Under the pieces are notes generated by a model. That model saw nothing but the letters and a program-made list of their open reading frames with translations, did not search any database and had not been told where the DNA came from. Source: DATAUD01 sp035511075 (GTDB lineage Bacteria > Verrucomicrobiota > Verrucomicrobiia > Limisphaerales > Palsa-1400). From it: a DNA stretch of 64,000 nucleotides. Numbering within the stretch: the stretch's first letter is position 1; every line of letters begins with the position of its first letter. The DNA lies in contig DATKFW010000131.1 of NCBI GenBank assembly GCA_035511075.1, positions 218,250 to 282,249 on the forward strand. The letters are read 5' to 3'. Of the stretch, positions 9,679 to 18,591 are shown piece by piece. Made by a program: the position numbers and the translations under genes.

Positions 9679-9730
9679 GGCCGCTTCCGAGTGTTTGGTT
9701 GCATTCGGGAGCGGCCATTTTCTTTGTTTT
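9679..9730 (+). terminator. intrinsic terminator downstream of dapL
   Basis: A 15-base arm (9679-9693) pairs with 9702-9716 with only G-T wobbles, around an 8-base loop. A T-rich tail (ATTTTCTTTGTTTT) follows directly on the plus strand. It lies about 100 bases after the dapL stop and before the convergent gene at 9773, so it probably ends the dapL transcript. Confidence 0.65.
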
Positions 9731-9772
9731 ACAGGGGGCCACCCTTCGTGGCCCAATCTCCTGATGCCAGAA

Positions 9773-10930
9773 TCAACATCCCAGAAACGTCAGGTCCACA
9801 GCGGCTTTGGCTTGTTTGCCGCTCGCGGCGCGAAGGATGATTTGTTGCCGGCGCTCTCCGGGTTCGATGGACCTGACACGGTCAAAGCCGGGCGGGATTT
9901 TGGCGATCCCCATGATGTAGGAAATCGTAAACGATTCGCTGGCTTTAAGCATTGCCGTAGTCGGATAGCCCCTGTCGGAGATGGGGTTTTTCGCGGCGGA
10001 TTCGGCCAGACCAACATGAAACCACGAGGTCACTTCTTCCAAACCCAGGACGTTGATGTGCCGGCTGCTCCAGGGCGGATAATGGCGCCCGCCGTTGGAC
10101 ATCCACATCACCGTCTGCCGCAACACGCGCGGGTCTTTGAGGGCAAACCAGACGTGGCGCTCTTTGGGAAAGGTCACTGCCGTCCACGCCAATGGTTCGT
10201 TCGCGTCGGCCACCACCATGACCAAATCCTCGAATCCGCGCCGCGCCGGGTAACGGCTCACGTCCGCCGTTTCGCCATTGATCGCCGGCACGGCGTCCAG
10301 CGATCGGAATTCCGCGCCCGGTTTGAGGAAGGAATATCCTCCCTGTTCCGGCAGCTCAAACGCTTGCGGGAAAACCTGCCCGAAAACAAAGCGGCTCGTC
10401 GAAATCACTCCGCTGCCCGGTGAATCGGGAAATTTCAACATCGCATGGTGGCCAAAACTCATCGCGCCGGCGGCCTTCGATATCACGTGGCGCGAGTAAA
10501 TAATATTTTGCCCGTCCACGAGCGAAATGGTCTTGTCAACCCGGCCCCGCCGGATGCGCGTATTGAGGCTCAAATGTAGGGACGTCTTGCCGTTGCTGCT
10601 TTCCAATGATTCAAAATGCCAGCGCGCATTTGCGGTCTCTCCGTGAACGGGATGTTTCTCCCCGGCAAAAACAGTGGCATTTCCCCCAAAAGGCATGCAA
10701 AAGAAATCCCCGCGCAAGACCCTGATGATCGGTTCCAGCCGGGCGGCGCCGCGTTCCTCCACCCAGGGCGCGATGGAATAGGGCCTGATGCGCCGGCCGC
10801 GCCGGTCAAACGTGACCGGAGCGATATGCCCTCCGATTTCGGTGACAAAGGCTTCGACCTGGTTGGAGGCGATCCGCCAGGACGGTTGCCCGCGAACGAC
10901 GCGCAATCCCGGTTCCGGGGATGTCCCCAT
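9773..10930 (-). CDS. galactose-mutarotase-like protein of unknown function
   Basis: The 385-residue cytoplasmic protein has no signal peptide. The N-terminal FVTEIGGHIAPVTF strand pattern, the HPVHGETANARW segment near residue 95 and a long series of beta strands resemble the beta-supersandwich of aldose-1-epimerase/galactose-mutarotase superfamily proteins (HGE/HGxxxN-type active-site region). It is not a close match to a named enzyme, and the usual second catalytic His and Glu cannot be placed with certainty. A role in carbohydrate binding or epimerisation is inference. It lies 3 bases after the cytochrome-domain gene, so the two probably share a transcript. Confidence 0.55.
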   Translation of the reverse strand: MGTSPEPGLRVVRGQPSWRIASNQVEAFVTEIGGHIAPVTFDRRGRRIRPYSIAPWVEERGAARLEPIIRVLRGDFFCMPFGGNATVFAGEKHPVHGETANARWHFESLESSNGKTSLHLSLNTRIRRGRVDKTISLVDGQNIIYSRHVISKAAGAMSFGHHAMLKFPDSPGSGVISTSRFVFGQVFPQAFELPEQGGYSFLKPGAEFRSLDAVPAINGETADVSRYPARRGFEDLVMVVADANEPLAWTAVTFPKERHVWFALKDPRVLRQTVMWMSNGGRHYPPWSSRHINVLGLEEVTSWFHVGLAESAAKNPISDRGYPTTAMLKASESFTISYIMGIAKIPPGFDRVRSIEPGERRQQIILRAASGKQAKAAVDLTFLGC

Positions 10931-10933
10931 GCG

Positions 10934-11503
10934 CTAGTTTGCGCCCTGATCTATCCAGGCGCGCAGCAATCCGACTTGGTCCGCTGTCAACGGTTTGGGT
11001 GGTCTGTGGGGGCCTCCGGGACCTCCGGGTCCGCCCGGGCCGCCGGGTCCACCGGGAGGAGGCCCCGCGCCGGGACCGCCAGAATCGGGTCCAGGAGGTG
11101 GGCCGCCAGGGCCACCGGGACCCCCGGGACCTCCAGGTCCGCCAGGGCGAGGTCTTCGTTTTGGCGGCATGGCGATCTTGTCGTCAATCTGCGCGGCGGC
11201 GGCGACCAACAGACTTTTTGCGCTGTCCCCGGGAATGACCATCTTCCCGTCGCGTCCGCCTTTAAGAACCACTTCGAGGCTGTCCAGGCGCAATCCGCCG
11301 TGCGGTTTTTGTTGGCCATGACATCCGAGGCAGGAGGCCTGGAAGAGCGGTTGTATGTCCTTTTCGTACGTGACGCCCTGCTCAGTGGAAGCAGGAGGCA
11401 GTTTGGACACGTCAACTTTGCTGATGTCCCAATTATTCACCTTCTCCTGGGCCAGGAGCGGCAATGTCGATAGTGCGAGCCAATAAACAATCGTGCGTTT
11501 CAT
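10934..11503 (-). CDS. exported c-type cytochrome-domain protein with Gly-Pro repeat
   Basis: This 189-residue protein has a signal peptide (IVYWLALSTLPLLAQ) and one haem-binding CxxCH site in FQASCLGCHGQQ (about 54-65), then GGLRLDSLEVVLKGG and IAMPPK. These features match the planctomycete/verrucomicrobial cytochrome-c domain (PSCyt1 type) found on large secreted proteins. Between the MPPK and the closing LLRAWIDQGAN motif a block of about 45 residues of GGP/GPGG repeats is inserted, probably a flexible linker. Here the domain stands alone, and the haem-ligand Met is probably the Met of MPPK. The role may be electron transfer in the periplasm, but the partner is unknown. Confidence 0.75.
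   Translation of the reverse strand: MKRTIVYWLALSTLPLLAQEKVNNWDISKVDVSKLPPASTEQGVTYEKDIQPLFQASCLGCHGQQKPHGGLRLDSLEVVLKGGRDGKMVIPGDSAKSLLVAAAAQIDDKIAMPPKRRPRPGGPGGPGGPGGPGGPPPGPDSGGPGAGPPPGGPGGPGGPGGPGGPHRPPKPLTADQVGLLRAWIDQGAN
11008..11149 (-). repeat. coding GGP/GPGG trinucleotide-scale repeat
   Basis: Two runs of tandem 9-base units coding Gly-Gly-Pro flank a less regular Gly/Pro/Asp-Ser segment inside the cytochrome-domain gene. The DNA is almost pure G and C here. Such units readily expand and contract by slippage, so length may differ between relatives. The opposite strand reads as a collagen-like Gly-Pro-Pro series, a by-product of base composition. Confidence 0.8.
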
Positions 11504-11557
11504 CTGATTTTAAGTTTCGTTGACACTATTATCAAAAGCCGCGGAAAGCAAATTTTT

Positions 11558-12370
11558 TCAACTCGGTTCAATTTTCACATCCACTTCCATTTTCCGGTGC
11601 AGCGAGCCTTTGTAATACCCGGCGACCGGCGCCACGTCGGAATAATCCCGGCCCGTTCCGATCTTTATGTAAGTCTCGTCGATTTGCCGGTCATGGGTGG
11701 GATCGAGCGGATGCCATCCCACCGTGGGCAGCAATACTTCGACCCACGCATGCGTCGCGCTTGCCTCCTCCGTCGCCAGATAGCCGCTGACGTAACGGGC
11801 CGGCATTTTCAGCGTGCGGCAGAGTCCGAGCATCATGTGCGCAAAGTCCTGGCACACCCCGCAACGGTGCGCCAGCACGTCGCGCAGGTGAGTGTGGACA
11901 TGCGTGGAAGCCGGCGCGTAAGTCAGATACCCATACACAAATCCCATGATCGCCAGCGCGGCCTGCCACCGGTCCGTTATCCCGGTGGTCGCATCAATTG
12001 CCAGACGCCACGTGGCCGGGTCAAGATCGACAAACCGGGTCGCCGAAAGATAATCCAGGGAAAAAGCCTCGTCCGTCGAAAGCGGCGGAAAGGTCGCGCT
12101 TTCGGACAGGGCTGGAGTAGGGTGGGTAGACACCAGTGCATAGCTTTCTATCAGCAGGCTGGTGTGTGGCGTCGCAATTTCGAAGTGATGGACGATATTG
12201 CTGCAAAAGTCATTATACCGCCGGGTCGCCGCCGCGGGTGTCGTCTGCAACGAAAAGAATTCGAGGGTTTGCCGCACGTCGTTTGCGGGCGTCAAGCGGA
12301 CTTCGTTAAAGCTGTCCCGCGCCGGAGTGGCGTAGGTGTACAACGTGCGGTGGTGGATTCGCCATTTCAT
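11558..12370 (-). CDS. transglutaminase-like cysteine protease/transferase
   Basis: The 270-residue protein has the bacterial transglutaminase-like N-terminal beta domain (WRIHHRTLYTYATPARDSFN, residues 3-22). The catalytic core follows, with Cys in HRCGVCQDFAHMML, His in SATHAWVEVLLP and Asp in HPLDPTHDR, so the triad is complete. The C-terminus GRDYSDVAPVAGYYKGS is typical of this subfamily. A GTG three bases upstream could also start translation; the ATG is preferred. It sits 9 bases downstream of a paralogue and is the last gene of the ATP-grasp/alpha-E operon. The family is cytoplasmic and probably acts on peptides or amide bonds; its substrate is not established. Confidence 0.85.
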   Translation of the reverse strand: MKWRIHHRTLYTYATPARDSFNEVRLTPANDVRQTLEFFSLQTTPAAATRRYNDFCSNIVHHFEIATPHTSLLIESYALVSTHPTPALSESATFPPLSTDEAFSLDYLSATRFVDLDPATWRLAIDATTGITDRWQAALAIMGFVYGYLTYAPASTHVHTHLRDVLAHRCGVCQDFAHMMLGLCRTLKMPARYVSGYLATEEASATHAWVEVLLPTVGWHPLDPTHDRQIDETYIKIGTGRDYSDVAPVAGYYKGSLHRKMEVDVKIEPS

Positions 12371-12379
12371 CACGGCTAT

Positions 12380-13252
12380 TCAAAGAACGCTGACGGTCAC
12401 TCCGGCCTTGACGTCGTGTTTTCCGCCGCCTGTGATGATCCCGCTGACGGGGCTCACATCGTTAAAATCGCGCCCGTAAGCCAGCGTGATATGCGCCGTT
12501 TCCGGCATGACATTGTTGGTCGGGTCAAAATCAATCCAGCCCATGCCCGGACAATACACCGAGAACCACGCGTGCGAAGCCTCCGCGCCGACCAGCGCGG
12601 GCTTGCCCGCGGGCGGTTGGGTGCGCAAATAGCCGCTGACATATCGCGCCGCCAATCCCAGGGATCTCAAACACGCAATGGCGAAGTGCGCGAAATCCTG
12701 GCAGACGCCCCGCCGGTTCTTGATTACCTCCTCCAATGGCGTGGCCACCGTGGTGGCGATCTTGTCATACTTGAAGTCCCGGTGGACGCGCCGGTTGAAA
12801 TCCAGCACCGCCATCAGCAACGGGCTTTCGGCGCTGAAACTCTGCCGCGCGTAATCCGCCAGCGCCGGCGAGGCCCGCAGCAGCGGAGAGTCAAACATAA
12901 ATTCATACGGCTCCACCACCTCCGGCGAAACCGGGTCGGAGAATATTTCCGCCACCTCCTCCCACCTGGGCGAGAGCGACAACGCCGGCTGCGTCACCGG
13001 CACGACGGTCACACGGCAATCGGCCACTATCTCCAGCCGCAAATGGACCTCCTGTATGCTGAAAAAACAAATGCGATTCCCAAAATAGTCGGTCCGGGTC
13101 TTGCGCACCGACGGCTCCGGCTCAATGCGCAGCGAGTACTCTTCCAAAAACTGGTTGCGCAGCGAGCGCGGCTCCAATCGCGCCGCGTGCTGCGAAACCG
13201 TCACGGGCGCGCCGTAGCCATAAACGGTCCGATGCACAATGTTGCAGGTCAT
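12380..13252 (-). CDS. transglutaminase-like protein, second paralogue
   Basis: The 290-residue protein has an N-terminal HRTVYGYGAPVTVSQHAARL domain and a core with Cys in NRRGVCQDFAHFAI, His in EASHAWFSVYCP and Asp in DFDPTNN, a full triad. The end reads AYGRDFNDVSPVSGIITGGG. The frame is open upstream to 13438, but the family N-terminus begins at the ATG at 13252. That ATG overlaps the stop of the ATP-grasp gene by 4 bases (ATGA), a sign of translational coupling. Two non-identical copies of this enzyme beside one ligase suggest different substrates or steps. Confidence 0.85.
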   Translation of the reverse strand: MTCNIVHRTVYGYGAPVTVSQHAARLEPRSLRNQFLEEYSLRIEPEPSVRKTRTDYFGNRICFFSIQEVHLRLEIVADCRVTVVPVTQPALSLSPRWEEVAEIFSDPVSPEVVEPYEFMFDSPLLRASPALADYARQSFSAESPLLMAVLDFNRRVHRDFKYDKIATTVATPLEEVIKNRRGVCQDFAHFAIACLRSLGLAARYVSGYLRTQPPAGKPALVGAEASHAWFSVYCPGMGWIDFDPTNNVMPETAHITLAYGRDFNDVSPVSGIITGGGKHDVKAGVTVSVL

Positions 13253-15777
13253 GCCTCCGCCTTGCCTCCTGTGCGCGAGATGGCCGAATGAGCGAAGTAG
13301 GCCGCGGCGATGGCGTCGGAGAGCCGGGGCATCGCGTCCAGAATTTGTTTGACAACCGTGCCGACCTCGCTCTCGTGCCATTCTCCCTCCAAACGGTTTA
13401 ACGGCCGCGGATCCAGCAGCCTCAGGGCGGTGACGCATTCCAGCAGGATGCGCTGGCCGGGGCTGGGAAGGGCCAACTCCCGCTCGCCCGGCAGACGTTC
13501 GAAATGTTTGACCAATTGGTTCAATTGAAAGAGCAGGGAGCGAGGGTTGGTGTCGTCCAGCAGCACAAGGTCATACACCGCGGCCAGGTTGGGCAAAAGG
13601 TTGTATCGGCCCCGATACGTGATGCTGCTGTCGGCCACTTCCAGCACCGCTTCCAGCACGCTGGAATTGTCGGCGTACGGCAGCGCCAGCGCGTTGTCGA
13701 GCATGGCGCAGAGATAAATCGAGCGTTCGATGCGCTGGCCCATGTCCAGAAATCGCCAGCCCTGGGCCCGCGTCATGTTCTCGCGCGCCAATCCGTGAAA
13801 GGCCGCCAAACTGAGCAACGTTTGATTGACAACGCTTATGGCGTCGCCCGCCAGCATCCCCAACGTGCTTGCCGGCATCGCGAGCCGCTCGGCCATTGTG
13901 CTCAAGACTTGCCACAGATCGTTGGACGTTCGTTCCCGCAGGAATACCGCCAGGCGCTGCAAGCTGCCGGCCGTCGCGCGAAGGCTCACCGGCTGATCCA
14001 CGTCAAAAATGGACGCAAGCAGCCTCGTTTCCAGGGCGGTCGCGTCCATGTCCTCGTAGCCCTTGATTTTCAATGTCTGTAAGATCGGCGTCAACGGCGG
14101 CAGCGCTCCGCCGGAGCTCCCTCCGCTGACGCGCGAAAGCGCCCCGCGCAGCAGGCGCGCCGCCGCGTCCGCCCGTTCCGCGTAACGGCCAAGCCAGAAA
14201 AAATTATCCGCCAGGCGGCTGGGAAGATTGTTGCCCACCCGCCGCAACTCGACTGTTCCGCCGCCGGAATGCAACAAGGTCACCCCTTCGACGGGTCCAT
14301 CGCTCAAGACCCACGTGTCCTTGCTGGCGCCGCCATGCTGCACGGAAACGGAATTCCACCCGGTCTCCCCGCCAACCCGCGTCAAACCCCCCGGCATCGC
14401 CTTGTAAGTGCCGTCGGTGGCGACCAGGTAGATCCGCAGCGTCACTGGCCGCGGCATCAACCCCGCCGGTCCCAGCGAGGGCGCGGTGGACAATTCGATT
14501 TCTTCCTGCGCGGCGAACAGGTGCGGCTGAAATTCTATGCGCCTTTTCAGGGCCTCGCGCTGCGCGGCGGACAGTTTTTGCGGCGGCTGTTCGCTCCGCG
14601 CTTCCCAGCGGAAAGCCGGTTTGACCAGCAGTCGGTCGAGGTTTTCCACCACATGTTTGCGCGCTGCCTCTTGTCCGCACCACCAAGTCGCCACCGAGGG
14701 CAGCTTTAAGTCCTCGTCCAACAGATGCTCGCAAAGCCCCGGCAAAAAAGCCATGACCGCGGGACTTTGAAGCAGGCCCACTCCCAGCGCGTTGGCGATG
14801 GCGACGTTGCCCGCCCGCAGCGCTTCCAGCAAACCCGGCACGCCAAGAATCGAGTCGTTGCGCAGTTCCAACGGGTCGCAAAAATCATCGTCCACGCGGC
14901 GGAGGATCACGTGGACCTGCTCCAGGCCGCCGAGAGTCTTGAGATACACCCGGTCATCGCGCACCGTCAGGTCCTGGCCCTCCACCATCATGTAACCCAG
15001 GTAGCGCGCCAGATAGCCCTGCTCGAAGTAAGTTTCGCTGTAAGGTCCAGGCGTTAGAATCACGATCCGCGGATTGTCCGTCTCGTGCGGCGCCAGACGC
15101 GTCAGCGATAATTGGAGGTCGCGAAAAAATCCCGCCAGGCGATGAACGTTGCAACCGCGAAAGGCCTCCGGCAATACCCGCGAACTCACCACCCGGTTGG
15201 CCAACGCGTAACCCGCGCCGGTGGGAATTTGTGTGCGATCAGATACGATCCACCATTGTCCGTCCGGCGAACGCGCCAGGTCCGCCGCGTAAAAATGCAA
15301 ATACGTGCCGTTGGCCGGCTGCACGCCGCGGCACGGACGCAGATACTCGGGCTGCGCGAAGACCAATGCCGGCGGGAGCGACCGGGAGCGGATCAATTCC
15401 TGCGCTCCGTAACAATCGGCCAGGATTTTATTGATCAGCGTGGCGCGTTGGATGAGGCCGGTTTCCAGGGCGCGCCATTCCTGGGGGGCGACGACCAGCG
15501 GAATGGGGTCCAATTGCCACGGCTTCTCCCGCGAATGACCGCTGTCATCTTGAGCATTATACGTCGCGCCTTGCTCCCGAATCAGCCGCCGGCTGGATTC
15601 CCAGCGGTGCTTGAGTTCCGCCGAATCGATCTCCTCAAGCGCGTGAAAGAACCGCGCATAATGTGGATGCAACTCGCCGCCGATTCCAAACGCCTCGTCG
15701 AAAACTGCGTCCCCCTTGGGATAACCCTCGAGTAGATCCAGGGGCGGCAGCGGCTCCGGCACTGTTGTTTGGCTCAT
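13249..15777 (-). CDS. circularly permuted ATP-grasp / alpha-E fusion protein
   Basis: This 842-residue fusion has an N-terminal half (to about 500) that is a circularly permuted ATP-grasp (DUF404/DUF407 type). It shows VVAPQEWRALETGLIQRATL, GIQLVEGQDL-like VEGQDLTVRDDRVYLKTLGG, DDDFCDPLELR and the phosphate/metal region VKPAFRWEAR. The C-terminal 300 residues begin at LADNFFWLGRYAERADAAAR, the diagnostic start of the all-helical alpha-E domain (DUF403). In many bacteria these are two separate genes next to a transglutaminase; here they are one chain. The family is predicted from domain context to ligate amino acids or peptides; no product is known. Its ATG at 15777 starts the operon. Confidence 0.9.
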   Translation of the reverse strand: MSQTTVPEPLPPLDLLEGYPKGDAVFDEAFGIGGELHPHYARFFHALEEIDSAELKHRWESSRRLIREQGATYNAQDDSGHSREKPWQLDPIPLVVAPQEWRALETGLIQRATLINKILADCYGAQELIRSRSLPPALVFAQPEYLRPCRGVQPANGTYLHFYAADLARSPDGQWWIVSDRTQIPTGAGYALANRVVSSRVLPEAFRGCNVHRLAGFFRDLQLSLTRLAPHETDNPRIVILTPGPYSETYFEQGYLARYLGYMMVEGQDLTVRDDRVYLKTLGGLEQVHVILRRVDDDFCDPLELRNDSILGVPGLLEALRAGNVAIANALGVGLLQSPAVMAFLPGLCEHLLDEDLKLPSVATWWCGQEAARKHVVENLDRLLVKPAFRWEARSEQPPQKLSAAQREALKRRIEFQPHLFAAQEEIELSTAPSLGPAGLMPRPVTLRIYLVATDGTYKAMPGGLTRVGGETGWNSVSVQHGGASKDTWVLSDGPVEGVTLLHSGGGTVELRRVGNNLPSRLADNFFWLGRYAERADAAARLLRGALSRVSGGSSGGALPPLTPILQTLKIKGYEDMDATALETRLLASIFDVDQPVSLRATAGSLQRLAVFLRERTSNDLWQVLSTMAERLAMPASTLGMLAGDAISVVNQTLLSLAAFHGLARENMTRAQGWRFLDMGQRIERSIYLCAMLDNALALPYADNSSVLEAVLEVADSSITYRGRYNLLPNLAAVYDLVLLDDTNPRSLLFQLNQLVKHFERLPGERELALPSPGQRILLECVTALRLLDPRPLNRLEGEWHESEVGTVVKQILDAMPRLSDAIAAAYFAHSAISRTGGKAEA

Positions 15778-15844
15778 CTGTCCGGTATCTTTTAACCCAT
15801 ATCTCGCCGTGATTCAACACGAATGACGCCGCGGGCCGACTCTT

Positions 15845-17005
15845 CTACACTTTTTCGGCGGCTTCCCCCGACAGGAGCTTGTCGTAAAAATCCTTGATCT
15901 CGGGATCGGGCGCCTCGGGCCAATAGCGGGCGAACTGTAATGGCGCGCGCCGTTTGCGCCCCGTCAATTGTCCGTCGTGCAGCAGGCGCATGCCCCGCTG
16001 ATCGAGCAGAAGCGCCGCGGCGGCCTTGTGCTTAGCAGGGGACAGCAGCGACGCAATTCGAGGTTCGTCGTGATTTTCCAGGAACCGCACTGGGTTGAAG
16101 CCGGCAGCGGACGGCACATGCCCCCGCAAGCTCTCGAGATCGCGCCGCGTCAAATCGTCATAAAAGTTTTTGTCATAAACGTAATCGAAACCGAGGCTTT
16201 GCAGACGCGCCTCCAGGTTCCAATACGCTTCGGCGATGAATATAAAATTGGGATGCGAGCGTTTCACCGCCGCAATGGCCTCGCCCCAGAACTCTCCGGC
16301 GGGCGCCGGTTCAACGCTGGGAAAACCGCGCCAGGTTTGGGCAAAGACATCATTGAGCACCAGCATCGCCATGTCGCATCGCGCGCCATCGCATTCCCTT
16401 GCCACCGATTCCAATACATTGATCATCGCGGAGCGGGTGGATTGGGTGCGGTAGTCCAGTTGCGCGGTGTCGTTCCATGCCGGGAAATACGGGTCTTTGC
16501 CGTGCGCCACCCAGACTGTTCCGCCCGGAGCCGCCACGGGAAACGTTTCCGGTCTCTCCTCGGGGCTTCGCACAAAAAGCCCTGTTTTCGCCTCGATCCA
16601 TCGATGGTCCAATCCGACGTGGTTTGGAACAAAATCCAAAATCAGCCCAATCCCATGTTGGCGCAGCTTCTTGCGAAATTGCCGAAGAGCCCCGCAGCCT
16701 CCCAGCGAATCCGCGATCGCGTAGTCCGCGATCGCGTAGGGCGAACTGGCGAGGTATTCGTCGCCGCGCGTTCCGAAGGCTTCCGCGCAGAGCGTCCGCA
16801 ACTCCGGTTGCGCGCGTGCGGCGGCGTGGGTTTTGGGTCCCGTTGTCCAGACGCCCATGAGCCAGATGTGGGTCAGCCCGCGTTTCTTCCAGGACGCAAT
16901 TTCCGCCTCTGGCACCGTGGCAAGGGTCACGGGGCGGCCGGCGCTCTCGGACAACTCGTGGAGCCAGCAGCGCGTGTTGATTTCAAAGACGAGGGGACGG
17001 TCCAT
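15845..17005 (-). CDS. GH13-type alpha-amylase family glycosidase
   Basis: The 386-residue (beta/alpha)8-barrel has the four GH13 regions: I LILDFVPNHVG, II GARCDMAML (nucleophile Asp), III FIAEAYW (acid/base Glu) and IV FLENHDEPR. It lacks a signal peptide, so it is cytoplasmic. It is short, with little or no C-terminal beta domain after LQFARYWPEAPDPE. The specificity among amylase, glucosyltransferase and trehalose-type enzymes cannot be told. A TTG at 17008 is in frame, but the ATG at 17005 shares one base with the ACT-gene stop (TGATG) and is preferred. A 15-base tandem repeat codes the AIADYAIAD segment. Confidence 0.85.
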   Translation of the reverse strand: MDRPLVFEINTRCWLHELSESAGRPVTLATVPEAEIASWKKRGLTHIWLMGVWTTGPKTHAAARAQPELRTLCAEAFGTRGDEYLASSPYAIADYAIADSLGGCGALRQFRKKLRQHGIGLILDFVPNHVGLDHRWIEAKTGLFVRSPEERPETFPVAAPGGTVWVAHGKDPYFPAWNDTAQLDYRTQSTRSAMINVLESVARECDGARCDMAMLVLNDVFAQTWRGFPSVEPAPAGEFWGEAIAAVKRSHPNFIFIAEAYWNLEARLQSLGFDYVYDKNFYDDLTRRDLESLRGHVPSAAGFNPVRFLENHDEPRIASLLSPAKHKAAAALLLDQRGMRLLHDGQLTGRKRRAPLQFARYWPEAPDPEIKDFYDKLLSGEAAEKV

Positions 17006-17397
17006 CAACTGTTGAGAATTTTCATCGCCTTCTTGGCATCCGAGACGCGCAGGATCATCAGCCCTTTTTTGGCGTCCGGCGGCGTCGCGCAGTAGGCATA
17101 TTCGATGTTGATTTTGCCGTCGGCCAGTTTATGCGCCAGCTTGGCGAGCGAGCCGGGCTTGTTATCTCCGATAATCATCAATACATCGTCCTCGACAACC
17201 AATGTTCCATGCTCCTCGAATACAAACAACGCCCTCGCCGGGTCGCTGACCACCATGCGCACCACGATGTGATCGACAGTGTCACTGGTGGAGATGGCGA
17301 AAATGTTGACTTTGGCCGCGGAGAGCGCGTCGCAGACACGCGCCAGCATGCCGGGCCGATTATCAAGGAACAGTGCCAGTTGTTTCGCAATTTGCAT
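17005..17397 (-). CDS. tandem ACT-domain protein
   Basis: The 130-residue protein consists of two ACT domains. The first begins QLALFLDNRPGMLARVCDAL and the second LMIIGDNKPGSLAKLAHKL. ACT domains bind amino acids and regulate enzymes; stand-alone tandem-ACT proteins of this length are common but mostly uncharacterised. It is coupled to the GH13 gene through a 1-base TGATG overlap and begins that transcript. The link between an amino-acid sensor and a glycosidase is not explained by known pathways. A short GC hairpin lies just upstream (about 17406-17419). Confidence 0.8.
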   Translation of the reverse strand: MQIAKQLALFLDNRPGMLARVCDALSAAKVNIFAISTSDTVDHIVVRMVVSDPARALFVFEEHGTLVVEDDVLMIIGDNKPGSLAKLAHKLADGKINIEYAYCATPPDAKKGLMILRVSDAKKAMKILNS

Positions 17398-17642
17398 AGC
17401 TTTCAGCCGCCCTTGGGCGGAAACGAGGTTCCCCGCACCATAGCATGCCGCGCAAACTTTACCAGCTTTTCAAACTCTTGCCCTTTTCGTCGACCCTTCG
17501 ACCGTTGAGGTCAGGATGAGGGTTGCGGTCACATTTTCGGTCAGAATCAGCTACACCCCGGCCCCGCTCGCAACCTGATTTGCATATCCGGCGTCATTCT
17601 TATTGAACTCTGCGGGGTTTTCCGGTATGTTCCTGATGTCCT

Positions 17643-18512
17643 ATGAGTTTCTTGCAAGCAAAATCGGCTCGGAAACTGGAAGAAAAGCAACGACAAGCTC
17701 TCATCAGCTTGCTGGCGGACGACGATTCGAAGGTTTATCGCACCGTGCGGGAAACCCTGCTTTCCTATGGTCCCGGCTGTTCCGAATGGATGCGTGAGCA
17801 CACCTTGAGCAACGATCCCGTCCTGCGCCGCCGCGCCACCGAAATCGTCCAGCATTTCGCCCGCCAGGACGCCGATACTCAATTCCTGGCCTTTTGCCTC
17901 AATCAAGGCGAAGACTTCGACCTCGAAAGCGGCGTCCTCCTCCTTTCGCGCACCCAGTATCCCTTGATCAATTCTGAAGGATATTCCGCGATCATGGACG
18001 ATTTTGCCGGCGATTTGCGCGAGCGCCTCGATCTAAACGGCCCCGCCGACCAGATTCTGCGCGTCATCAATGAGTATCTTTTCCGCGACAAAAAGTTCGC
18101 CGGCGACGAGCAGAATTTCTACGACCCGGAGAACAGCTATTTCAATTGCGTCCTGGACCGCCGCATCGGCAATCCAATCAGCCTGAGCCTTCTTTATCTT
18201 TTGGTCGCGCGGCGCCTGCGTCTGCCGGTCGTGGGCGTCGGCTTGCCGGGCCATTTTCTCTGCCGCTACCAATCCAGCCGCGCCGAACTCTACGTCGATG
18301 CCTTTCACGGCGGACGCCTCCTGGCCAAGGCCGATTGCGTCAAACACGTCATTCAACTGCGCCAGCGGTTTGATGAAAGTTGCCTGGCTCCCGTGAGCCC
18401 GCGGCGCATCCTCCTGCGGATTTGCGCCACCCTTCACCAAATCTACACCCAGCAAAAATCCCCGGTTCAAATCGAGCGCTTGCAGCGTTACCTGGTCGCC
18501 CTGGCCAAATAG
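17643..18512 (+). CDS. SirB1/transglutaminase-like family protein
   Basis: The 289-residue protein contains the SirB1 signature region: NFYDPENSYFNCVLDRRIGNP, then SLSLLYLLVARRLRLPVVGV, GLPGHFLCRY and a VDAFHGGRLL box, with conserved Asn, Gly and His. A C-terminal helical tail (RILLRICATLHQIYT and RLQRYLVALAK) continues into what is usually a TPR-like region in this family. Its molecular role is unknown. It is separate from, and only distantly related to, the transglutaminase pair of the neighbouring operon. The ATG is unambiguous. It is transcribed divergently from the ACT gene across 245 bases. Confidence 0.8.
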   Translation: MSFLQAKSARKLEEKQRQALISLLADDDSKVYRTVRETLLSYGPGCSEWMREHTLSNDPVLRRRATEIVQHFARQDADTQFLAFCLNQGEDFDLESGVLLLSRTQYPLINSEGYSAIMDDFAGDLRERLDLNGPADQILRVINEYLFRDKKFAGDEQNFYDPENSYFNCVLDRRIGNPISLSLLYLLVARRLRLPVVGVGLPGHFLCRYQSSRAELYVDAFHGGRLLAKADCVKHVIQLRQRFDESCLAPVSPRRILLRICATLHQIYTQQKSPVQIERLQRYLVALAK

Positions 18513-18591
18513 CCGCGCTTTGCACGTCGGGCGTGTGGGCTGCGCGGCACGATTACCGACAAAATGGCAGCCTCGGCTGGGGTTGGACTCT

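Noticed and set aside
10995..11321. Collagen-like Gly-Pro-Pro protein on the plus strand
   Set aside because: It is the complement of the GGP repeat inside the cytochrome-domain gene, which has a signal peptide and a CxxCH site on the minus strand.
11597..13291. 564-residue open frame across both transglutaminase genes
   Set aside because: It is antisense to two genes with complete catalytic triads and has no recognisable fold of its own.
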